From: Actinomycetes bacterium
GTDB lineage: Bacteria; Actinomycetota; Actinomycetes; Actinomycetales; Cellulomonadaceae
DNA length: 64,000 nucleotides
Direction of reading: 5' to 3'
Assembly (NCBI GenBank): GCA_021778635.1
Contig: JAJYCD010000008.1
Coordinates: 1 to 64,000 of the forward strand
Numbering within the stretch: the stretch's first letter is position 1; the number at the start of each line of letters is the position of its first letter. Both the position numbers and the translations under genes were made by a program. The notes below the pieces were generated by a model that worked only from the letters and a program-made list of their open reading frames with translations, did not search any database and was not told where the DNA came from. Shown in pieces: positions 35,019 to 43,300 of this stretch.

Positions 35019-35414
35019 GTGGCGGTCGACAGAAGTCGCAGAGCCCGGGCCGCGCGCCGGCGCCGGCGTCGGATGGCGCGCGTCGAGCACGACCTCACCG
35101 ACGAGCAGTGGGCGGCTCTCCAGGAGGCGTGGGGAGGCTGCGCGTACTGCGGGGCGACCGACCGGCCGTTGCAGCGCGACTGCGTCCTGGCGCTCTCCCG
35201 CGGCGGGCGCTACACGCTCGCCAACATCGCGCCGGCCTGCGGACCCTGCAACGCGAGCAAGTGCAACGACGAGGTCACGAGCTGGCTGCGGCGCAAGCAC
35301 CTCGACGAGCGCGCGTTCCTCGTGCGGCACCTCGAGGTCGCGGTCGAGCTGGCACGGAGGTTCCCCGCCGAGCAGGTCCCGATGACCGAACCGCCGCAGC
35401 CGATCACGGGTTGA
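35019..35414 (+). CDS. HNH-fold endonuclease-like protein with Cys in place of catalytic His
   Basis: This is a 131-residue protein. An Arg-rich N-terminus precedes the HNH fold: CAYCG and CGPCN supply four zinc cysteines, and RYTLANIAPACGPCNASK matches HNH family PF01844. The usual DH of the catalytic strand reads DC here (Cys55 in QRDCVLALSRGG), so the general-base histidine is absent. It may bind rather than cut DNA, or may use another residue. The start is a GTG at 35019, 6 nt after TACGCT. No restriction-modification partner is nearby. Confidence 0.8.
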   Translation: MAVDRSRRARAARRRRRRMARVEHDLTDEQWAALQEAWGGCAYCGATDRPLQRDCVLALSRGGRYTLANIAPACGPCNASKCNDEVTSWLRRKHLDERAFLVRHLEVAVELARRFPAEQVPMTEPPQPITG

Positions 35415-35476
35415 CCGGCGATGGTCGACGCGCGCGGAATGCCGAGGCGGCCGTCTCGGTTGGACCCGGCGTGGAC

Positions 35477-36160
35477 ATGACTGAGAGCAGCCCCGTCGAG
35501 GTGCACGTGTGGTCCGATGTCGCCTGCCCGTGGTGCTTCATCGGGAAGCGGCGGTTCGAGAGTGGTGTGCGGCAGTTCGGCGGCAAGGTCGCGCTCGAGT
35601 ACCACTCGTACGAGCTCGCCCCCGACACGCCCGTCGACTTCGAGGGCAGCGAGGTCGAGTTCCTCGCGGCCCACAAGGGTCTGCCGGAGTCGCAGGTCAC
35701 GCCGGTGCTGGGGCACCTGACCGAGCTTGCCGCGGCCGAGGGGCTGACCTACGACTTCTCGGCCGTCCGCCACACCAAGACGCTGCTGGCCCATCAGGCG
35801 ATCCACCACGCCAAGGTCGACGGCAAGCAGCTCGAGCTGGTCGAGCGACTGTTCCGCGCGTACTTCGAGGAGGGTCGTCACCTCGGTCACGCGGACGAGC
35901 TCGCGGGGCTGGCTGCCGAGGTCGGACTCGACGCGGAGGACGTGCGCCGGGTCCTCGCCGACGGGACGTACGCGCCGGCCGTCCAGGCGGACATCGATCT
36001 CGCGCGGGAGATCGGGATCACCGGGGTGCCGTTCTACGTCATCGGCCGGTACGGGGTCTCCGGCGCGCAGAGCCCGGAGGTCTTCGCCACGGCCCTCGCG
36101 CGTGCGGTCGAGGACGCCGCGGCATCGGCCGACGGCGCGCCGACGGGCGACCAGGCGTGA
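35477..36160 (+). CDS. DsbA-family oxidoreductase, FrnE-like
   Basis: This is a 227-residue thioredoxin-fold protein with the DsbA helical insertion. The N-terminal strand ends in the redox motif CPWC (VACPWCFIGKRRFE). TKTLLAHQAIHHAK and the cis-Pro loop GITGVPFYVIGRYGVSGAQ match FrnE/2-hydroxychromene-2-carboxylate isomerase-like DsbA proteins. There is no signal peptide, so it is cytoplasmic and may act on protein or low-molecular-weight thiols. The start is the ATG at 35477 with only a weak ribosome site. The stop overlaps the GTG of a small gene. Confidence 0.88.
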   Translation: MTESSPVEVHVWSDVACPWCFIGKRRFESGVRQFGGKVALEYHSYELAPDTPVDFEGSEVEFLAAHKGLPESQVTPVLGHLTELAAAEGLTYDFSAVRHTKTLLAHQAIHHAKVDGKQLELVERLFRAYFEEGRHLGHADELAGLAAEVGLDAEDVRRVLADGTYAPAVQADIDLAREIGITGVPFYVIGRYGVSGAQSPEVFATALARAVEDAAASADGAPTGDQA

Positions 36161-36333
36161 CGGGCGCGGGCACCGTGACGGACGGGTCCGACGAGGGCGT
36201 CGAGGCTCAGCGGCCGAGCCTCCGGACGCTCGGAGATCTCGAGGCGGTCGGCGACGTTGACGCGGGAGTGTGCGTCGACGGCGTCTGCGTCATCCCCCTG
36301 GCGGTGGGGCGAGGAGTGCCCCGCGATACCTGA
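36157..36333 (+). CDS. Small acidic protein with CVDGVC motif coupled to DsbA
   Basis: This is a 58-residue frame starting at a GTG that overlaps the DsbA stop (GTGA), the arrangement of translational coupling. It is acidic in the middle (DGSDEGVEAQ, LGDLEAVGDVDAG) and carries two cysteines in VCVDGVCVIP. That Cys pair next to a thiol oxidoreductase gene suggests a redox partner or substrate, which is inference. The last 44 nt overlap the convergent membrane-protein gene. I recognise no named family. Confidence 0.5.
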   Translation: MTGAGTVTDGSDEGVEAQRPSLRTLGDLEAVGDVDAGVCVDGVCVIPLAVGRGVPRDT

Positions 36334-36718
36334 TCAGGAGGTACGCGGCAGCTGCCGCCGTCGCGCCGCTGGCGTACCCGATGACGAACACCGCCCGGAC
36401 GACGACGTCCGGGTGGTCGAGCTGATGTGCGACTGCTCCGGAGAGGAACGCCCGGAGGTAGAACAGCGCCTCGACGCAGAGGAAGCCGAGCAGGACGGGT
36501 CGGCCCCAGCCTCGTCGCGCGCGGAGGGCGGTGTAGCCGAGAAGGAACCAGCCGAGCGTCAACCCGAGCAGCGCGACGGACCGTGCCGACGGTGCCGTTC
36601 CGTGCGGGAGGTAGTACAGGACCAGGTAGTAGGGGATCTGCGCGACGTAGTTCACCAGGGTCACGACGAGCAGGAGCCGCAGCACGGCTCGGACGGCCGC
36701 GGGTGGCGGTGTCGCCAT
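36290..36718 (-). CDS. Hypothetical four-helix membrane protein
   Basis: This 142-residue protein has four hydrophobic segments, near 10-35, 45-65, 73-95 and 108-130, and short loops. Charged ends are cytoplasmic by the positive-inside rule. I do not recognise a family; it resembles small DoxX- or DUF-type integral membrane proteins in size only. Its ATG at 36718 lies 57 nt past the end of another membrane-protein gene on the same strand, so they may be co-transcribed. Confidence 0.65.
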   Translation of the reverse strand: MATPPPAAVRAVLRLLLVVTLVNYVAQIPYYLVLYYLPHGTAPSARSVALLGLTLGWFLLGYTALRARRGWGRPVLLGFLCVEALFYLRAFLSGAVAHQLDHPDVVVRAVFVIGYASGATAAAAAYLLIRYRGALLAPPPGG

Positions 36719-36775
36719 CGAGACTCCTAGGGAGCGTGGGTGAGGAGCGACTCCACCCCCGGGCTGGGCGCGGCG

Positions 36776-37411
36776 CTAGCGGTGACCCTCGACGTTCGCG
36801 CGGGCGTTCGTCCAGGCGGTCGCGGTCGGGGTGACGACGGCGCCGAGCGCGACTCCGGCCACGAGGGCCAGCGCAACGGCGCTCGTGCGGATGCCGCGTC
36901 CGGGGACCGGGCGGGCGGGGTCGGGGCGACGGACGTCCTTGGCGGCGAGCACGACGGTCTCGCGCACGTGGGCGAGCACGTGGATCGCGGTCAGGCCGAA
37001 CCAGATCACGAAGCTCGCCTTGTGTGCCAGGAGGATCAGCCCGGCATGATCCGGCCCGACGATGATCAACCAGACACCGGTCCCGAGCAGGACCGCGGTC
37101 ATGGCGATCAGCACCGGGCCGATCAGGCGGAGGATCGTGTGGGGCGGGCCGCGGCGGACGTACGGGGCCGCGTGGGTGTAGTAGCGGGCGAACCGGTAGC
37201 CCGTGGTGACGATCTTCAGCGCGACCGGCGGAACCAGCAGCAGTCCGATGAACAGGTGCCACGTGATCAGCCCGCGGATGCTCAGGATCGTCAGACCCTC
37301 GGCGAACAAGAGGATCAGCAGCAGGACGCCGACCGTCCCCGTCAGGCGGCTGTTCCCCTCGACGCCGGCGTCGCCGGACGTCACGTCTGCGGCCTCGGCC
37401 CGATGACTCAT
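36776..37411 (-). CDS. Cytochrome b561-like integral membrane protein
   Basis: This is a 211-residue protein. After an acidic N-terminus come about four helices, with His residues at helix ends (WHLFIGLLLVP, YTHAAPY, LLAHKASFVIWFGLTAIHVLAH) in positions suited to bind heme b as in the b561/DUF4405 group. A fifth hydrophobic segment lies near the C-terminus. A role in electron transfer is possible but unproven. The ATG at 37411 is chosen because the residues before it (to 37462) are low-similarity Pro/Ala sequence. Confidence 0.65.
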   Translation of the reverse strand: MSHRAEAADVTSGDAGVEGNSRLTGTVGVLLLILLFAEGLTILSIRGLITWHLFIGLLLVPPVALKIVTTGYRFARYYTHAAPYVRRGPPHTILRLIGPVLIAMTAVLLGTGVWLIIVGPDHAGLILLAHKASFVIWFGLTAIHVLAHVRETVVLAAKDVRRPDPARPVPGRGIRTSAVALALVAGVALGAVVTPTATAWTNARANVEGHR

Positions 37412-37478
37412 GCCGGGAACGGTAGGCACGTTGGCTGGACGTTCGCTGGACGCTGGTGCCACCCGCGCGGCGACGCCC

Positions 37479-39224
37479 CTACAGGCGCGGCACGTTCCGG
37501 AGGTTCGAGCGCGCCATCGCCATGACCTCGCCCATCCCGCCGCCGAGGATCTCCTTGCTCATGGCCGCGGTGAACCCGGCGACCTGCTTGCGGGTGATCT
37601 TGGGCGGCAGGGACAACGCCCGCGGGTCGGTGACGAGGTCGACGAGCGCCGGCCCCCGGTGGGCGAGCGCCTCCTGGATCGCGCCGCGGATGTCGGTCGG
37701 TTGCTCGACGCGCACCGCGTGGATGCCGACGGCCCGGGCGACCGCGGCGTAGTCGATCGCGGGGGAGTCGGTCGCGAAGCTCGGCAGGCCCTCGACCATC
37801 ATCTCCAGGCGCACCATGCCGAGGGTCGCGTTGTCGAACAGGATGATCTTCACCGGCAGGTCGTAGTGCTGCAGGGTCACGAGCTCGCCCAGCAGCATCG
37901 AGAGACCGCCGTCGCCGGCCATCGCGATGACCTGGCGGCCGGGGAAGGCTTTCGCGGCGCCGATCGCGTGCGGCACCGCGTTCGCCATCGAGCCGTGCAG
38001 GAACGAGCCGATCACCCGGCGCCTGCCGTTCGGGGTGACGTAGCGCGCGGCCCAGACGTTGCACATGCCGGTGTCGACGGTGAAGACGGCGTCGTCGGCG
38101 GCGACCTCGTCGAGCACCACCGCGGCGAACTCGGGGTGGATCGGCAGGTGGTGCTCGACGTCCTTGGTGTAGGCACCGACCACGGCACCCATCGCTTTCG
38201 CGTGCTTGGAGACCATGGCCTCGAGGAACGTGCGGCTCGAGGCCTTGCGGACCAGCGGCAGCAGCGCGCGCACCGTCTCGCCGACGTCGCCCAGCACGGC
38301 GAGGTCCATGCGGGTGCGGCGTCCGAGCCGGGTGGGCTCGATGTCCACCTGCGCGGTGCGCACACCCTCGGGGAGGAACTGGTCGTACGGGAAGTCCGTG
38401 CCGAGCATCAGGAGCAGGTCGGCACCCTCCATGGCTGCCTGGCACGCGCCGTAGCCGAGGAGTCCGCTCATGCCGACGTCGAAGGGGTTGTCGTACTGGA
38501 TGTGCTCCTTGCCGCGCAGGCTGTGGCCGATCGGTGCGGCGAGCTTGTCGGCGAGGGCGATGACGTCGTCGTGCGCGCCGCGCGTCCCCGCCCCGGCGAA
38601 GATCGTGACCTTGCCGGCCGCGTTGATCGCGTCGGCGAGCGCCTGGACGTCCTCGGCGGCGGGGATCACGCGCGGGGCGTTCGGCCGGGTGAGGACGTCC
38701 GGCGCGGGGGCGGACGTCTCGAGGTCGGCGACGTCCCCCGGCAGGGTCAGGACGGCGACCCCGGGAGCGCCGTAGGCGTGGTGGATCGCGCTGCGGATGA
38801 CCCGGGGCGCCTGCTCGCCGTTGGAGATCATCTCGGAGTACACCGAGCACTCGGTGAAGAGCCGGTCGGGGTGGGTCTCCTGGAAGTACTGCGTGCCGAT
38901 CTGGGTGCTCGGGATGTGCGAGGCGATCGCGAGCACCGGGACGCGGGACCGGTTGGCGTCGTACAGGCCGTTGATGAGGTGCAGGTTGCCCGGCCCGCAC
39001 GAGCCCGCGCAGACGGCGAGCCGCCCGGTGAGCTCGGCCTCGGCCGCTGCGGCGAACGCCCCGGCCTCCTCGTGCCGGACCTGCACCCACTCGATGCCGT
39101 CGGTCCGACGGACCGCGTCGACCACCGGGTTCAGGCTGTCGCCGACGATGCCGTACACGTGGCGCACGCCGGCGGCGACGAGCTGGTCGATGAGCTGATC
39201 GGCGACGGACTGCGCGCGGGACAT
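37479..39224 (-). CDS. poxB: Pyruvate dehydrogenase (quinone)/pyruvate oxidase, PoxB type
   Basis: This 581-residue ThDP- and FAD-dependent enzyme oxidises pyruvate to acetate and passes electrons to quinone. The N-terminal ThDP domain has the catalytic Glu in RHEEAGAFAA, the middle FAD-binding domain spans about 190-340, and the C-terminal ThDP-Mg motif GDGGLSMLLGE ends near IILFDN. The length fits PoxB (E. coli 572). The C-terminal tail would be the membrane-associating part. CGAGGAG 6 nt before the ATG at 39224 decides the start. An inverted repeat upstream (39269-39284) may be regulatory. Confidence 0.88.
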   Translation of the reverse strand: MSRAQSVADQLIDQLVAAGVRHVYGIVGDSLNPVVDAVRRTDGIEWVQVRHEEAGAFAAAAEAELTGRLAVCAGSCGPGNLHLINGLYDANRSRVPVLAIASHIPSTQIGTQYFQETHPDRLFTECSVYSEMISNGEQAPRVIRSAIHHAYGAPGVAVLTLPGDVADLETSAPAPDVLTRPNAPRVIPAAEDVQALADAINAAGKVTIFAGAGTRGAHDDVIALADKLAAPIGHSLRGKEHIQYDNPFDVGMSGLLGYGACQAAMEGADLLLMLGTDFPYDQFLPEGVRTAQVDIEPTRLGRRTRMDLAVLGDVGETVRALLPLVRKASSRTFLEAMVSKHAKAMGAVVGAYTKDVEHHLPIHPEFAAVVLDEVAADDAVFTVDTGMCNVWAARYVTPNGRRRVIGSFLHGSMANAVPHAIGAAKAFPGRQVIAMAGDGGLSMLLGELVTLQHYDLPVKIILFDNATLGMVRLEMMVEGLPSFATDSPAIDYAAVARAVGIHAVRVEQPTDIRGAIQEALAHRGPALVDLVTDPRALSLPPKITRKQVAGFTAAMSKEILGGGMGEVMAMARSNLRNVPRL

Positions 39225-39268
39225 GACGACTCCTCGGACGGAAACATGGGATGATTTCATTGTGCGCC

Positions 39269-39284
39269 TGGGACCGAGGTCCCA
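39269..39284. promoter_or_regulatory. Inverted repeat upstream of poxB
   Basis: TGGGACC-GA-GGTCCCA is a 7-bp inverted repeat with a 2-nt centre, 45 nt upstream of the poxB start. An AT-richer stretch (39251-39263) lies between. It could be an operator; no regulator gene is adjacent. Confidence 0.35.
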
Positions 39285-39414
39285 CCAGCCGAATCGGGTG
39301 TGACGCTCGCGACGTGCCTCCAGCCGGATCTGACATGCTGGCCCGCGCGGGGCCGCCGTGACGCACGGTCGACGTCGGCACGGTGAACGAGGTCGCGAGG
39401 GAGAGGGAGTCGAC

Positions 39415-40050
39415 GTGCCCGAGCTGTCCGGTCAGGCGTTCTGGGACGAGCGGTACCGGTCGCGTCCCGCCATCTGGAGCGGTGAGCCCAACCGCCACCT
39501 GGTCGGCGAGGCGTCCGGCCTGCCGGTGGGTGCGGCGCTGGACGTCGGGTCGGGCGAGGGTGCCGACGCGATCTGGCTGGCCCGGCAGGGCTGGCGGGTC
39601 ACCGCGGTCGACGTGTCCGTCGTCGCGCTCGAGCGTGGTGCGGAGAGCGCCGCGCGAGCCGGCGCGGAGATCGCCGAGAGGGTCACCTGGACGCATGCCG
39701 ATGTCACCACGTGGGAGCCGGGCCGCGCGGTGTACGACCTCGTCTCGGCCCAGTACCTGCACCTTCCCCGGGCGCCGCGCGAGCTGCTGTTCCGGCGCCT
39801 GAGCGAGGCGGTCGCCCCGGGTGGGACCCTGCTCGTGGTCGGTCACCACCCGTCGGACCTGCAGACCACGGTCGGGCGGCCGCCGCACCCGGAGGTGCTG
39901 TTCACGGGGGACGAGGTCGCGGACCTGCTGGATCCGGAGCGGTGGGAGATCGTCACCAACGCGGCGCTCGGGCGGACGGCCACCGACCCCGAGGGGCGCG
40001 CTGTCACGATCCACGACGCGGTGCTGCGGGCGCTCCGTCGCGGACGGTGA
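39415..40050 (+). CDS. Class I SAM-dependent methyltransferase
   Basis: This is a 211-residue Rossmann-fold methyltransferase. Motif I is ALDVGSGEGADAIWLA, the acidic residue after beta-2 is in VTAVDVS, and DLVSAQYLHLP is motif IV. The overall form (FWDERYRSRPAIWSGEPN at the start) is like thiopurine/TehB-type small-molecule methyltransferases; the substrate is unknown. GAGAGGGAG precedes the GTG at 39415. It is divergent from poxB. Confidence 0.85.
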   Translation: MPELSGQAFWDERYRSRPAIWSGEPNRHLVGEASGLPVGAALDVGSGEGADAIWLARQGWRVTAVDVSVVALERGAESAARAGAEIAERVTWTHADVTTWEPGRAVYDLVSAQYLHLPRAPRELLFRRLSEAVAPGGTLLVVGHHPSDLQTTVGRPPHPEVLFTGDEVADLLDPERWEIVTNAALGRTATDPEGRAVTIHDAVLRALRRGR

Positions 40051-40349
40051 GCGCGGACGTCGACCGTGCGGACCGAGCCCGTCGAGGCTCGGTTCCGGTC
40101 CGCGTCGTCGAAGGTGGACGAACCGTGGCAAGTTCACCCAAACGGCTCAGCCTGGACGTTTGACCAACACCGTCCGGAGCAGTCACACTCGTACCTGACA
40201 GTGCGCATCGCCTGCCCCCTGCGCGGTGCGCACTGTCTCCACGTCGGGCCCGGCTGACCACTCGCCCCGGGGGCCCGGAATCACCTGGTACACCCGGAGA
40301 AAACCCGGCGTGTCGGCGTGCCACCGCGAGCCCCGCGCCCGATCGCGAC

Positions 40350-40355
40350 TAGCGT
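40350..40355 (+). promoter_or_regulatory. -10 box of a leaderless promoter (helicase-like gene)
   Basis: TAGCGT is followed by 7 nt and the GTG at 40363. No ribosome site is present. Confidence 0.5.
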
Positions 40356-40362
40356 GCCAAGC

Positions 40363-43300
40363 GTGATCGTCCCCTCCCGCACCCCAGGTTCGGGAGCCGA
40401 CGGGCACCCGTCCGTGCCCTCGGACGGTGCCCCCGTCGCGCCTCCCGTGGTCGTCGCTCCCCCGTCGACGGTCGATGTCGTGGACGGTGCCGTCGCCGGC
40501 TGGCGCGCTGCCCTCGTGGAGGCCGCCGGCGGCTCGACCCTGAGCGACGTGGACCTGCTCGGCGAGGCCGCTCTCGACCTGTCCGCGGCGCACCCCTCGG
40601 GCATCGCCCAGCTGTTCGCCGGGCGGGAGACACGACTGTCCAACCTGGTGCGGGAGGGCGCCGCACTCGCGACCGCGAAGCGGCGGGCGCGGGCGGTCGG
40701 AGCGCGCGCCGAGCAGTACGCCCAGCGCTACGGGATCGCACCCACCTACCTCGCGATCGGGGTCGCCACCTGGGTCGAGCGCAACCACGGCGAGCACGGC
40801 GCCGACGACGTCGGTGCACTGGCGTCGGTGATCCGGGAGGGATCGGCGTCGCCGGCCGCCTCGGACCGGGCGGTGCCCGGCCAGCGTGGCGCCCCCTCGA
40901 TCTCCACCCAGTTCCCGGCGGTCACCTCGCAGCAGGCGGTACCCGCGCACCCCGCGCCGGTGCAGGCGGCCCGGACGGTGCGGGCCCCCGTGCTCCTGAG
41001 GCCCGTCGCGCTCCTCGCGCGCGGCAGCGGTGGGAGCGACTACGAGCTCAGCCTCGAACCGTCGCTCGAGGTCAACCCCGTCCTGGCGCGCGCCCTGCGC
41101 GGCCGCGGAGCGCTGCTCGACCCCGGAGCCCTCGCGCGCGGCGCGTTCGCCGGCTCGGGGTTCGACCCGCGGACCGCTCTCGACCGGCTCAACGCCCTGG
41201 GCGAGGCAATCCTCGAGGACTTCGAGCTCGTCGAACGGCTGGTCGTCGGGACGTTCGTGCACCCGGGTCAGGTGCTCGTCGACGACCTCGACCAGCTGGC
41301 CGGCACCCTCGACCGACATGAGGTCGTCGCAGCCCTCGCGGGTGATCGCGAGTGCCAGGTCGCGTTGCAGGCCCCGCTGCCCGAGCGCGTGCGCGGGGAC
41401 CGGGACCCCGACGCCGAACGCGGGGTGGGCGATCTCGACGCGGCGCAGCAGCACGTTCTCGACGTCCTGGCGACCGGCGCCCATCTGTTCATCGACGCCC
41501 CGGCCGGCTGCGACGTCCCGGGCACCGTCGCGGCCGTCGTGTCCGATGCGGCCGCGCACGGTCGGAGCGTCCTCTACGTCCCAGGGCACCGTCGTGCCGC
41601 GGCAGCCGTGGCGAGCCGGATGGCGGAGCTCGGTCTGGACGACCTCGTGCTCGACGTCGCCCCGGACGCCGGCTGGCGCACGGCCGCGGCGCGCCGGCTC
41701 CTCGGCGCCATGACGTTGGAGGCGACCGCCGTCGACGCCGGGTCCATCGCGGCCCTGCGCCGCGAGCTCGTCGCGCGCCGGGAACAGCTCCGGGGGTACG
41801 TGACCGCGCTGCACGTCCCCCGATCGCCGTGGGGAGCGTCCGCGTACGACGCTCTCCAGGCGCTCGCCCAGCTCTCGTCGACACGACCTGCGCCCAGCAC
41901 CACCGTGCGACTCGCACCCGACGTCGCACGGGTGATGGACACCGAGCGCCGCGAGGCTCTCGCCGGCGACCTCGCGCGTGCGGCTGCTCTCGGGGCCTTC
42001 GCCGTCCGGCCCGGGGACACGCCGTGGTTCGGGGCGGACCTGCGCACGGACGCCGACGCCGAGAGGGCGCTCGCGCAGATCGACGCGCTCGTGACGACCG
42101 ACCTGCCGACGCTGTCGGCCCGGATCGCGCACGTCGCGGAGGCGACCGGGCTGTCGGTCGCGACGACGGTGCACGCCTGGTCCGAGCAGCTGCGCATGCT
42201 CGGCGGGATCCGTGGCGCCCTCGACACGTTCCAGCCGATGATCTTCGAGCGGACGGCGGCCGACCTCGTCGCCGCGACCGCCAGCAAGGCGTGGCGGCAG
42301 GCGCACGGCGTCGAGATGGGTCGCGTGGTGAGACGACGCCTGCGCCGCCAGGCGAGGGACATGGTCCGCCCCGGTCGTCCGGTCGTCGACCTCCACACGG
42401 CCCTCGTCGAGGTCCAGGCGCAGCGCACCGTGTGGCAGGCGCACTGCCCGGCGGGTGGCTGGCCCCGGCTCCCCGAGGGGCTCGCGGCGATCGAGACGGA
42501 GTGCCGCGAGGTGATCGGCACCCTCGAGGCCCTCGAGCCCGTGCTGGCCGGGACCCCGGCGGGTGCGAACCTTCAGCAGCTCCCCCTGGACGTGCTGCTC
42601 GACCGGCTGCGGCGGCTCCAGGCGGACCGTGCCGCCCTGACGACGCTCCCGCAGCGCACGGCCATCGTGCACTCGCTGCGATCCGCCGGTCTCGGTGACC
42701 TGCTCGACGACCTGGGTCGACGCCACGTCGACGCGGCGATGGTCGGCGTCGAGCTCGAGCTCGCCTGGTGGAGCGGTGTGTTCGAGCAGATCCTCTCGGC
42801 GGACCCCGCCCTCGCCGGGTACGACGGCAGCGCCCTCGGTCTCCTCGCGTCCGAGTACCAGGACCTGGATCGCGCGCACGTCGCCGGTCTGGCGGTTCCC
42901 GTCCGCAACGCCGTCATCGCTCAGGTCGGACTTGCCCTGCGGAACCATCGTGAGCAGGCGGAGGCGCTGTTCGCGGAGCTCGTCGAGGAGCGCCTGACCA
43001 GTCTCCGAGAGACCGCGACGCGCTATCCGGACCTGGTGCGGCACCTCCGGCCCGTCCTGATGGCGGCGCCCATGCTCGTGCCGCAGGTGCTCCCGGCCAA
43101 CCGCACGGTCGACGTCGTGGTGCTGGACGCGGTCCAGCACCTCCCGCTCGAGGTCGCGCTCGCAGCGATCGCCCGCGGACGGCAGGTCGTCGTGGTCGGG
43201 GACGCGCGCTGCGCCTCCGGCTCCGCGGTCCGCGAGCTCGCTGCGGTGCTGCCGCGCGTCGCGCTGCGGGCCGACGCGACGCGTCGCGACCCGTACCTCA

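Noticed and set aside
37408-40137. 909-codon minus-strand frame spanning poxB and the methyltransferase
   Set aside because: It runs through two recognisable genes in the wrong frame and has an Arg/Pro-rich, domain-free product.
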